A DNA stretch of 6,938 nucleotides, taken from CAYVSF01 sp046482855. GTDB lineage: Bacteria; Bacteroidota; Bacteroidia; Bacteroidales; UBA12077. Each line of letters starts with the position of its first letter. The stretch's first letter is position 1. The position numbers and the translations under genes were made by a program. Below, piece after piece: positions 1 through 6,184 of this stretch. The notes beneath the pieces were generated by a model. It made no database searches. It worked only from the letters and a program-made list of their open reading frames with translations, and had not been told where the DNA came from. The stretch spans positions 1 through 6,938 of the forward strand of contig JAWOEH010000142.1 in the NCBI GenBank assembly GCA_046482855.1, given 5' to 3'.

Positions 1-155
1 ACCCGGATGTCGTTTCCGGCCAAAAACATGGAAATGGCGCGCATGTCATCCACAGCACCGTCGGTATCAAGTACCACGTGGTGTTTTGGATTTCCGGAGT
101 GGCCAAAAGCAAGGGCCGAAATAAAAAGCAAAAAAAGGATCCAGCGTATTCTCAT
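1..155 (-). CDS. Nucleoside hydrolase-like protein, exported, N-terminal part only
   Basis: Only the first 51 codons are present; the gene continues beyond the left edge. The ATG at 155-153 opens a clear signal peptide: a basic start (MRIR), then a hydrophobic core (WILFLLFISALAF) and a likely cleavage near Gly18, so the protein is probably periplasmic or outside the cell. Directly after it comes VVLDTDGAVDD (residues 27-37), which matches the N-terminal aspartate cluster of inosine-uridine-preferring nucleoside hydrolases (consensus DTDPGxDD), followed by the usual helix (MRAISMFLAG). In that family these aspartates hold the catalytic Ca2+ and the enzyme splits the N-glycosidic bond of ribonucleosides. 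Here Pro-Gly of the consensus is Gly-Ala, so the exact substrate is open; many exported Bacteroidota members are only distant relatives. No strong Shine-Dalgarno sequence is seen, which is normal in the phylum. The family call is fairly secure, the substrate is not. Confidence 0.72.
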   Translation of the reverse strand, partial: MRIRWILFLLFISALAFGHSGNPKHHVVLDTDGAVDDMRAISMFLAGNDIR

Positions 156-386
156 GTCGTCTCGTGTTTTTAGTGCCCGACTTTACGCCCGTATGCCTTC
201 AGCATGGCTTGCCGGGATGATTGTGCCATTAAAGGTAATCAGAAATTTCTAATGGGTCACGGTAACATCTGCAAGTGGCTACCCATTTACCCACCCAAAA
301 GCTTGCCAAATCGCTTTTTTCAGCCGTTATTCACCTGCTTCGCACAGTGCAGCTAAGTTCTATTTACAGCAACCCATACAGGTTTA
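156..386. other. Intergenic region between nucleoside hydrolase-like gene and pseudouridine synthase
   Basis: This 231-bp gap holds no credible gene. It contains a 10-bp perfect palindrome AGAAATTTCT at 241-250, followed directly by AATGG (251-255), whose inverse CCATT lies at 226-230. This is in the leader of the nucleoside hydrolase-like gene. On the minus strand TACCTTTA (237-230) is one base off the Bacteroidota -7 consensus TAnnTTTG, but no TTTG-like -33 element sits at the right distance, so I do not call a promoter. No clear intrinsic terminator follows the pseudouridine synthase stop codon. Confidence 0.5.
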
Positions 387-1253
387 TCATGCGTTGGGGA
401 ATATTTTCAGGAATCGTTCGGGAAGATCAGCTACAACCCTAAGCGGGCTATTTGTAAACGGATGCACAAAGGTTAATGAGTAAGCATGCAGGTACAAGCC
501 CTTTCCTTTTAGCAACAACTCCCCGGGGCTGTATGTGCTATCGCCCAGTATGGGGTGTCCGATGCCGGAAAAGTGTTTGCGCAACTGATGTCGCCGACCG
601 GTGGCAGGGTGCACTTCCAACAAATTGAGGCGCCCAAAACGTGGCGAAGGTACAGAATGATGCATCGTATAATGCGACTGCGAGGGTTTGCCGTCGATAG
701 GGTTGTTGAGGGTTCCCTCCTGCTCCATTTGGCCAATGGTTACAGCAAAGTAGCATTTTTCCACACCTTTCTGCTCAAACAGTCTGTTCAATGCCTGTAT
801 GCTGCTGCGCGTTTTCCCCACCAACAGTGTGCCTGTGGTGGCATAATCCAACCGATGCACCGGCTGAGGAGCAGTAGCATCCGGCAACGGGCTAAGCTGC
901 AGATTCTGTGGCAAAGCATGGGCAACGGTTTTAAACGTGTTGCCACTCACCAATATCCCTGCTGGCTTATGAATCACCGCCAGATAATCATCTTCATACA
1001 ATACAGTAAGGGGGAAGATCAGCGTTCGTTTGGGGGCGCCGGTCTCCGAACAGCGCAGTTCTATGTATTCGCCTCCGCCAACAAAGCTGAGGGAAGTGGC
1101 CACCTTTCCATCCACAATAAAGTCGCCTCTTTTCAATGCTTTTTTTACGGCTGCATTGGTGGTAACCTGCCGAAATTTCCCCAGTGCATATCTCCGCAGG
1201 CGCACAGGCGCAGTAAGGGCAGGAACTCTGTGTGTTTCGGTTATGCTGCTCAT
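387..1253 (-). CDS. RluA-family pseudouridine synthase with S4 domain
   Basis: This 288-residue protein isomerises uridine to pseudouridine in rRNA or tRNA in the cytoplasm. Residues about 17-70 form an S4-type RNA-binding domain (VKKALKRGDFIVDGK at 36-50). The catalytic domain follows: strand and loop VIHKPAGILVSG (93-104), the active-site motif HRLDYATTG (133-141) with catalytic Asp136 (family consensus HRLDxxTSG), and the late motif ATGRRHQLRKHF with GHPILGDSTY (217-241). Length and motif order are complete, and the product looks functional. The position modified (RluA, RluC or RluD type) cannot be read from the sequence, so no symbol is given. The ATG at 1253-1251 is chosen because the S4 domain starts soon after it and a good promoter lies about 85 bp upstream. 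GC content is clearly higher here than in the genes to the right. Confidence 0.93.
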   Translation of the reverse strand: MSSITETHRVPALTAPVRLRRYALGKFRQVTTNAAVKKALKRGDFIVDGKVATSLSFVGGGEYIELRCSETGAPKRTLIFPLTVLYEDDYLAVIHKPAGILVSGNTFKTVAHALPQNLQLSPLPDATAPQPVHRLDYATTGTLLVGKTRSSIQALNRLFEQKGVEKCYFAVTIGQMEQEGTLNNPIDGKPSQSHYTMHHSVPSPRFGRLNLLEVHPATGRRHQLRKHFSGIGHPILGDSTYSPGELLLKGKGLYLHAYSLTFVHPFTNSPLRVVADLPERFLKIFPNA

Positions 1254-1339
1254 AGCTGGTTATTTTGGCGCACGAGGTGCAAAACAAAAGACGCCCAATT
1301 GTTTTCTCTCATTTCTGCTTTCGTTACGTGGTTGTTGCG

Positions 1340-1369
1340 CAAAGATAAGCATAATGAAAGCACAATAAA
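1340..1369 (-). promoter_or_regulatory. Probable Bacteroidota-type promoter of the pseudouridine synthase gene
   Basis: On the minus strand TATCTTTG (1347-1340) is an exact match to the phylum's -7 consensus TAnnTTTG. An 18-bp spacer separates it from TTTA (1369-1366), one base off the -33 consensus TTTG. Transcription would start around 1333, leaving a leader of roughly 80 nt before the ATG at 1253. This comes from reading the sequence only; no start site has been measured. Confidence 0.5.
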
Positions 1370-1397
1370 GCCTATGGCCTCTATTGGAAAAAACACA

Positions 1398-1479
1398 AAC
1401 AACCAGGGAAACTGACTTTCCTGTAATACCTCTCCTATATTTTTGTGCTGCACGGTCATTTCCAACGAAGTGCAGCCAT
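1398..1479 (+). repeat. Interspersed repeat, copy 1
   Basis: This copy starts with AACAACCAGG (1398-1407), which is also found unchanged at 1756-1765. A short hairpin follows (CAGG-AAA at 1404-1411 with one bulged G, pairing with TTTCCTG at 1417-1423), then a pyrimidine-rich spacer and a T run (1440-1444). The conserved core (1441-1479) matches copy 2 at 34 of 39 positions. The core, containing GTCATT and CCAACGAAGTG, resembles from memory a degraded form of the common bacterial intergenic repeat CGTCATTGCGAACGAAGTG; this link is an impression, not a search result. Confidence 0.7.
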
Positions 1480-1576
1480 CAAAACGGCTGGCATTTAGCT
1501 TACCAAACGCTAGCAATTTTCGATGTGCGCCTTAAGAAAGGTTCCAATTATGCAAAATTTATGCTTAAGAACGAGG

Positions 1577-1617
1577 CTGACAAGACCTTCGGACGTTGTC
1601 AGGTCTAAATCTGTCAG
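1577..1617. repeat. Palindromic element with alternative stems
   Basis: Two mutually exclusive folds can be drawn. In the first, CTGACAA (1577-1583) pairs with TTGTCAG (1596-1602) around a 12-nt loop. In the second, CTGACA (1577-1582) pairs with TGTCAG (1612-1617) and AGACCT (1583-1588) pairs with AGGTCT (1601-1606), giving 12 base pairs broken by a 5-nt bulge. No T run follows on either strand, so it is not an ordinary intrinsic terminator. The minus-strand reading AGACCTGACAA...TTGTCAG recalls a palindromic repeat I associate with Bacteroidota genomes, which I cannot confirm here. Confidence 0.6.
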
Positions 1618-1755
1618 GGCGCGTAGCTCATGACTGCATTTTTTAAATGAGCGGTTCTGCTTTTATCGCATTGATATATTGCATGTATCTCCTGACCTCC
1701 ATAATTCAACTCGGTAAAGTGTTAGATTGTTTCGGGCAACCCCTACCAATGACCG

Positions 1756-1846
1756 AACAACCAGGCAATAAGAAAGGAGGTACAGCCCTGCTATACCTCC
1801 TCTATTTTTTTGTGCTGCATCGTCATTGCCAACGAAGTGGAGCTAT
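1756..1846 (+). repeat. Interspersed repeat, copy 2
   Basis: This copy has the same architecture as copy 1: AACAACCAGG (1756-1765), a hairpin, a T run, then the 39-bp core (1808-1846; 34 of 39 identical to 1441-1479). The lead-in to the core is 9 bp longer than in copy 1, and the hairpin sequence is different. The two copies lie 367 bp apart in the same orientation. Shared layout with diverged stems suggests an old dispersed element or an ancient duplication rather than recent copying. Confidence 0.7.
1775..1811 (+). terminator. Hairpin followed by T run; possibly bidirectional terminator
   Basis: AGGAGGTA (1775-1782) pairs perfectly with TACCTCCT (1794-1801) around an 11-nt loop, and seven T follow at 1805-1811 on the plus strand. 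Read on the minus strand, the same stem is followed by TTTCTTATT, a weaker U-rich tail. That orientation would end transcription coming from the 225-residue gene at 1993-2670, whose stop lies about 190 bp away. The plus-strand version looks stronger but has no gene before it. It sits inside repeat copy 2, so the hairpin may simply be part of that element. Confidence 0.5.
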
Positions 1847-1912
1847 TTAAACTCTATGGCAACCTTGCCATGGAAGTAATATCTTACAAAACGTATCCAG
1901 GCCGTACCTTCG

Positions 1913-1972
1913 TCAGGCCATCGCCTAAGGCCATCGTCTGAGACGAGGCGAACGAGGCAAGCAGGCCATGCC
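1913..1972. repeat. GC-rich tandem and palindromic block
   Basis: Two adjacent 13-bp units (1913-1925 and 1926-1938) match at 11 of 13 positions around GGCCATCG, and a third partial unit, CAGGCCATGCC, lies at 1962-1972. The second unit runs into a palindrome TCGTCT-G-AGACGA (1934-1946), followed by two GAGGC repeats. The block stands out from AT-rich surroundings and lies 20 bp past the stop codon of the gene at 1993-2670. It could form RNA structure at that gene's 3' end, but there is no U-rich tail to make it a standard terminator. Confidence 0.5.
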
Positions 1973-1992
1973 GATTTCTTTAGGTCAAATAA

Positions 1993-2670
1993 TTACCCTT
2001 CATCCTCATCTTCCACATAAGGCGTTACCTCGCACTCAAATTCTGTTTTCACAATCTCATCCGTGGTCAGCCATTTTTCAGAAGTAACTACTTCATAGCG
2101 TCCGTTTCCTTTATCCTTCAACTCCCAAACAATTCCTTCGGCTTCGGGAAAAGGAACTTTTCCTTCCAGCTGTTCTCCAAGCAGGCGCAGCAGCAGATTG
2201 CTGTCTGACAGACCATGCACAAGCGCTTTCAGCACCAGCTCCTTGGTAATTTCTACCTCTTCGTTGTCCTTATTTTGCATTTCAATATCAAGCACATTGA
2301 TCTTGATATGCGGGAACTTACCATTGTAAGCCTTGTAAAGCAACTGATTCACCTCAAACAAGGCTTTGTGAAGATGGATATCGGTATATTTTTCAGCCAT
2401 TTTCTGATCCAACATCTCGTTTGAGAGATTGTCCAGTTGTCCTTCATTCAATTGATCGGAGAGCTTATACGCCAATACTTCTCTGGCAGCTTCACTGGGT
2501 TCAAACTCATTGATGGCCATAAAGAGAAATTCCTTCACCTCACTGTCTTTCAAGGTATCGGCATCGGGCACATCAAAATCGCTCAAAAGTGCTTTATAAT
2601 CGGAAAGACTCCAAGCACCTTCCAATTCGTCGGTATTTTTTACGTCGTTAATTTTTACAAGAAATTGCAT
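1993..2670 (-). CDS. Uncharacterised acidic 225-residue protein
   Basis: I do not recognise this protein. It opens MQFLVKINDV with no signal peptide or membrane segment, so it is probably cytoplasmic. It is rich in Asp and Glu, has a single Cys (213), and ends in an acidic tail (EDEDEG). Residues about 45-165 look mainly helical, with heptad-like Leu spacing; the segment FPHIKINVLDIEM (119-131) could be a strand, and the last 50 residues (GIVWELKDKGNGRYEVVTSEKW onward) look like beta hairpins. Coding quality is good: a long uninterrupted frame, sensible composition and an ATG start at 2670-2668. The nearest neighbours are a doubtful small ORF 20 bp upstream and the repeat-rich gap downstream, so context gives no hint of function. 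A phylum-restricted conserved protein is the most likely case, but that is a guess. Confidence 0.8.
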   Translation of the reverse strand: MQFLVKINDVKNTDELEGAWSLSDYKALLSDFDVPDADTLKDSEVKEFLFMAINEFEPSEAAREVLAYKLSDQLNEGQLDNLSNEMLDQKMAEKYTDIHLHKALFEVNQLLYKAYNGKFPHIKINVLDIEMQNKDNEEVEITKELVLKALVHGLSDSNLLLRLLGEQLEGKVPFPEAEGIVWELKDKGNGRYEVVTSEKWLTTDEIVKTEFECEVTPYVEDEDEG

Positions 2671-2690
2671 AGAATATAATTTTGTATTTA

Positions 2691-2915
2691 CTACTGTAAC
2701 CGATAAAACGGTGGATTGTTGTGTAAATAGGCAAAATCCTTCACCAACAAAATCATGAATCGAGGCGAGGTATCTTTTATGAGCATTGCCATGTCTGTTT
2801 CTAATAATCTCTTATGATTGCATTCACAGTCGTTCAAATAACAAACACCCCGGATAAAAGAAACAACCAAAAGGGCGAAAAGAATACTGGCCTCGCATCT
2901 CCATTGTTTTCTCAT
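2691..2915 (-). CDS. Doubtful small ORF with hydrophobic N-terminus
   Basis: From the ATG at 2915-2913 this would encode 74 residues: MRKQWRCEAS, a hydrophobic segment (ILFALLVVSFIRGVCYL) that could act as a signal or membrane anchor, then NDCECNHKRLL and a C-terminal part ending FYRLQ. An in-frame ATG further upstream at 2951 would add 12 residues (MVCSHCKRGFRK), which weakens the signal-peptide look. The stop lies 20 bp before the start of the 225-residue gene, a spacing compatible with co-transcription. No family is recognisable. The basic N-terminus plus hydrophobic run is the only argument for it; AT-rich DNA can produce this by chance. Confidence 0.25.
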   Translation of the reverse strand: MRKQWRCEASILFALLVVSFIRGVCYLNDCECNHKRLLETDMAMLIKDTSPRFMILLVKDFAYLHNNPPFYRLQ

Positions 2916-3058
2916 TTTCCTGAACCCTCTTTTGCAATGTGAACAAACCATATAAATCTATGTGCTTGCTTACATTGCTTATTCGCCTCCCTGTCAACAG
3001 AAAAACAAAAAAAATAAATAAACCTATAATATTCTATAAAAACGCAGCTTAATTTCAA

Positions 3059-3116
3059 CCAAGAAATGTCATTTTCTGGTCCAACGAATCGAGGGTAGAA
3101 TAGTCACAATTACCCT
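3059..3116 (-). terminator. Two weak hairpins after the exported TIM-barrel gene
   Basis: Just after the stop codon at 3121, AGGGTA and TACCCT (3111-3116 and 3092-3097) can pair around a 13-nt loop. A second hairpin follows, 3079-3071 with 3067-3059: eight of nine positions pair, one of them G-U, around a 3-nt loop. Short U runs on the minus strand come only about 20 nt later (TTTTTAT) and again at 3001-3022. This may stop transcription, but it lacks a U tract directly at the stem. Confidence 0.3.
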
Positions 3117-3120
3117 GGAG

Positions 3121-5679
3121 TTAATTGGTTTTGATAATTTTCTTTGAAATATACTTGTTATTGTGTTTTGCAACCAGCAAAAATATGCCACTCCTATAAG
3201 TTGAAATATCAACCTCATAGCGCTTTTGACCGTGTTGTAATGTTTTAATCAATTGACCTGCATGATTAAAAAGTTTGATCTCATCAAAAACAATTCCTGT
3301 TTCTACTGTAAACCGCGACCTTGTGGGATTTGGGTAAATCCTTATCATTTGCTTCAGTTCTGCAATAACTTCGTCAATTTCAACTGTGTTGCCAATTACT
3401 TCTATAACCACTGTATTAGGCTCAGATAAACTGTGCCCATCATAGATGAAGTATGTAAAATAATCGTAGCTGTTAAAACCAATGTCGGGTTGATAGATAA
3501 ACGAGCCATCATTGTTTAATATAACCTGTCCATTTTCAGGTGATTCAGATAGTAAACTAATCAATACATTCCCGTCTAAATCAAAGTCATTTTTCAATAC
3601 ACCATTCAGCGAATCGACACTAACCGGATAGGTCTCATTGTCGAAAACAAACGTATCACAAACCGCTATGGCAGCTGTATTAAATTGGGTAAGGCGGTTT
3701 TCCATTACAAAATAGGAAGATTTAAAAGTTTCAAGCAAAGTTGAATCTTCAATACGATTCCAACTACTCCAAAGAAATCGTTCATCGGCTGTAAACCACT
3801 GGTTATCATAATGTATCCCAATATTAATGCCGGTTGTAACAGTATCTTCGTATTCGGGTGTTGCGCTGTAATCGTGTAGTACTTTTAGCTGATTTGGGGC
3901 AACAATATTTAACAAAGAATATGGAATGCGAATTTTCAATTTATCTTCATAAATTGTAACAGCATCTTTTGATGACGGATTTTGAAAACTGTAATTAACC
4001 TGCAAACTTCCAATGTATTGTACATCACTATGCCCACTGCTATTTTTCCACCTTACAATGTACCATGGCGCGCCATCGGTTGCTATTGAACGATATAGTT
4101 GTTCAGGCTCCGAAACATTATGCCAGATACCAAAAATATCATAGGCCTGAGTAACATATAAATTGGCAGAGTGATTTGTAATATGCAAGGCAAACTCGGA
4201 ACGAAAAGGAATAGTTACACCGTTGGGCAATTGCGATTCCCCTAATTCATCGGCATAAGTATCAAGAGCTATCCACATTTCATCGGGATTATTGAGCGGA
4301 TTACTTAAACCCACTTCCATTTCAAAAAACGTATAATTTGCATCCGCTTTAATTTCGGTAATTGCCGATGGCAAAACGGGTTGCTTAATCAGCTGCAAAT
4401 CTGTATCCTTTTCAAATTTAATAAGCCCGTAGTTTTGCTCTGCCGCGGTTATATTATGCCATAAGATCCTGCTTTCTGCTATATTATCAATAGGATCAGT
4501 TATCCAGGTCCGTTTGAACCATTCATTAATCCAAGCAAAGTGAATTCCTCCGCCACACTGTGTACTCTCAATGGTTTTCAAAATTCTGATATTTGTTTCA
4601 CCTTGTCCGTATTCATCAAAACCACCATGATTCATACCCGAAGTGGCGTAATGAGCAACCCCCCAACTCGATGGCACACCAAATTCAGCAACTATCAGCG
4701 GAAAATCCGGATAGTGAGATTTCAATTCGGTTAAATAACCCATATAACTATTTGAGCCATAGTCATCATAATAATCCAGGTAATCGGATTGCAAACTCAC
4801 AAAATCGGGATAATACGGATAGGCGTGATAAGTGATAAAAAATCCTGCTGGTGCATTTGTCGCAATAACTTTTGATAAGTCGATGAAGGCCGTATCTTCA
4901 TACCTGTTAATTTCTTCGGGATGAGATAGCGGATCGAGGGTTGGCCAACTTGACGAACTGACAGGACGTTGAGTATTATAATTTAGAAATTCGTACGCCA
5001 CAAGATGGTCTAATTTTTCGATAAACCAAACTTCCGACGCCGTTGCCCCGGATATTGAAAAATGGCTGCCCGAAAAACTGGTTATTTGAGCGTGATTTTC
5101 GTCTGTTGTTAAAATTTCTTCAGGATAAACTTCTCTGCCGATAATGTATGCCAAACACCATTTTGATACATCTGCTGTGTAATTTCCGAATGCTTTACCC
5201 TGCCGTACCGGAATAAATCTGTTCCCATGCACACAATCAATATTTTCTTCAATTTCAACGGTGAAAGTATCGGTCATGAAATGCAAATCTTGTTGGTAAC
5301 CGGGCAGTTCTTCATTTAGCCAGACGCCCTGGATAAATAGCAAAGGATTTATAGGATTTGCAGTGTTGAAAGAATCGAGCACTTCGTAAAATCGCGGGTA
5401 ATGCAAAGTATACAGACGAATACAATTGAAACCGGCTTGTTTTATCTGTTCAAACCATTGTGCGTATTGTTTCCGACTTGCGGCAAGTTCGCCGGGGAAA
5501 GTTCCGGGAACAGAAACCCCAAGATTTGTGCCTTTTACAAAAAACGGTATATATTCCCTACCGTTCCAAACAGTCAGGTGAGATTGATTGGTAGAGAAGG
5601 GTATTTCGTAATTATACAAGTCTTGTGAATAAGAGATATTTGCATATAAAATACAAAAAAGTATAATTATCTTTTTCAT
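3121..5679 (-). CDS. T9SS-exported TIM-barrel protein, glycoside hydrolase-like
   Basis: An 852-residue modular protein, probably secreted or surface-attached through the type IX system. The ATG at 5679-5677 is preferred to the in-frame GTG at 5685 because MKKIIILFCILYANISYSQ is a textbook signal peptide. Residues about 35-430 look like a (beta/alpha)8 barrel of glycoside hydrolase clan A: KGTNLG (48-53), FNCIRLYTLHYPRFYEVL (84-101), GREVYPEE (181-188), WPTLDPL (245-251), YHAYPYYPDF (284-293), VAEFGVPSS (330-338) and NEWFKRTW (385-392). Glu183 (acid/base) and Glu332 (nucleophile) are the likely catalytic pair. Residues about 439-660 form a beta-rich module of unknown type. Residues about 670-761 resemble a bacterial cadherin-like/Ig-like repeat (LKNDFDLDGN, FIYQPDIGFNSYDYFTYFIYDG). 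Residues 777-852 are the T9SS type A sorting domain (RIYPNPT, DISTYRSGIFLL, KKIIKTN). Action on an extracellular polysaccharide is inferred; no substrate can be assigned. Confidence 0.88.
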   Translation of the reverse strand: MKKIIILFCILYANISYSQDLYNYEIPFSTNQSHLTVWNGREYIPFFVKGTNLGVSVPGTFPGELAASRKQYAQWFEQIKQAGFNCIRLYTLHYPRFYEVLDSFNTANPINPLLFIQGVWLNEELPGYQQDLHFMTDTFTVEIEENIDCVHGNRFIPVRQGKAFGNYTADVSKWCLAYIIGREVYPEEILTTDENHAQITSFSGSHFSISGATASEVWFIEKLDHLVAYEFLNYNTQRPVSSSSWPTLDPLSHPEEINRYEDTAFIDLSKVIATNAPAGFFITYHAYPYYPDFVSLQSDYLDYYDDYGSNSYMGYLTELKSHYPDFPLIVAEFGVPSSWGVAHYATSGMNHGGFDEYGQGETNIRILKTIESTQCGGGIHFAWINEWFKRTWITDPIDNIAESRILWHNITAAEQNYGLIKFEKDTDLQLIKQPVLPSAITEIKADANYTFFEMEVGLSNPLNNPDEMWIALDTYADELGESQLPNGVTIPFRSEFALHITNHSANLYVTQAYDIFGIWHNVSEPEQLYRSIATDGAPWYIVRWKNSSGHSDVQYIGSLQVNYSFQNPSSKDAVTIYEDKLKIRIPYSLLNIVAPNQLKVLHDYSATPEYEDTVTTGINIGIHYDNQWFTADERFLWSSWNRIEDSTLLETFKSSYFVMENRLTQFNTAAIAVCDTFVFDNETYPVSVDSLNGVLKNDFDLDGNVLISLLSESPENGQVILNNDGSFIYQPDIGFNSYDYFTYFIYDGHSLSEPNTVVIEVIGNTVEIDEVIAELKQMIRIYPNPTRSRFTVETGIVFDEIKLFNHAGQLIKTLQHGQKRYEVDISTYRSGIFLLVAKHNNKYISKKIIKTN

Positions 5680-5738
5680 ATACACTATTTTTCTGATTTT
5701 TTTGCAGCTTCTCCTAAAGCAGTGTCGGAATGTAGACT

Positions 5739-5754
5739 ATGGTTCAAAAACCAT
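5739..5754. promoter_or_regulatory. Perfect 6-bp hairpin in leader of the TIM-barrel gene
   Basis: ATGGTT (5739-5744) and AACCAT (5749-5754) enclose a CAAA loop, 60 bp upstream of the start codon. No T run follows on either strand. The same hexamer recurs further upstream, including the 10-bp palindrome AACCATGGTT at 5837-5846, so this may be an operator half-site pair or an RNA leader structure. The regulatory role is a guess from position and symmetry. Confidence 0.35.
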
Positions 5755-6184
5755 TTCTCAAAAAAGGGGCTGTTTTCAATAGCAAAAGGCTTATTTATGC
5801 AAGTTCCTGTTTCATCTCATGAACCTTTTGAATAAAAACCATGGTTGTACGAAACCCACCTAACGGGGATTAGGGTAAAGCTACAAAATTCGTATGACAG
5901 TAGCCTCTTACAGGATGTTAATTTTTAGCAACATAACCATACGAAAACGTTTATTGCATCCTATTATGCCCGTTTGGTTTCAAAGGATATGCATAGTATT
6001 TTAGCTCGTGCCGGAAATCATCAGGTCAAAAACTACTGGTAAAACAAAACAAGAAGTGTAGGAAGATGCTGAAATGGCAAAAATAGAATGGAAAATCATT
6101 CAAATTTGTTGCGTAAAGAGCAGCAATTAACTCCTGAAAAACACTACAACTAAGACACTGTTATTGATACACTTACAAAAACAT

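Larger units (their letters stand above)
1254..1992. other. Long gene-free stretch with promoter, repeats and hairpins
   Basis: No protein I can support is encoded in these 739 bp. From left to right the stretch holds the pseudouridine synthase promoter (1340-1369), repeat copy 1 (1398-1479), a direct repeat of CTTAAGAA (1531-1538 and 1564-1571), an imperfect palindromic element (1577-1617), repeat copy 2 with a terminator-like hairpin (1756-1846), and a GC-rich tandem and palindromic block (1913-1972). Such build-up of unrelated short repeats is typical of a non-coding site that tolerates insertions. The individual parts are listed separately. Confidence 0.6.

Noticed and set aside
230..237. 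TACCTTTA as -7 promoter element of the nucleoside hydrolase-like gene
   Set aside because: The last base is off consensus and no TTTG-like -33 element is found 17-20 bp upstream.
555..1415. Plus-strand 286-codon open frame
   Set aside because: It lies opposite the pseudouridine synthase, whose motifs are unmistakable; the plus-strand product has no recognisable domain and an odd composition.
1250..1516. Minus-strand 88-codon frame overlapping the pseudouridine synthase start by an ATGA-like junction, with a hydrophobic middle
   Set aside because: It would begin with TTG; the first ATG (1459) lies inside repeat copy 1, and the frame contains the probable promoter of the next gene. No family resemblance.
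1561..1640. tRNA or other structured RNA gene in the gap
   Set aside because: The stems do not form a cloverleaf and there is no T-arm consensus; the symmetry is explained by the palindromic element.
1647..1850. Plus-strand 67-codon frame ending in RHCQRSGAI
   Set aside because: It is made largely of the hairpin and core of repeat copy 2, so it is a by-product of the repeat.
5680..5685. GTG start two codons before the ATG of the exported enzyme
   Set aside because: ATG at 5679 gives a cleaner signal peptide (MKKIII) and ATG is the more likely initiator.
5929..6042. Plus-strand open patch with a protein-like reading (ASYYARLVSKDMHSILARAG), possible transposase remnant
   Set aside because: Only 37 codons, no real start, and no family match I can defend; other frames break down at once on both sides.
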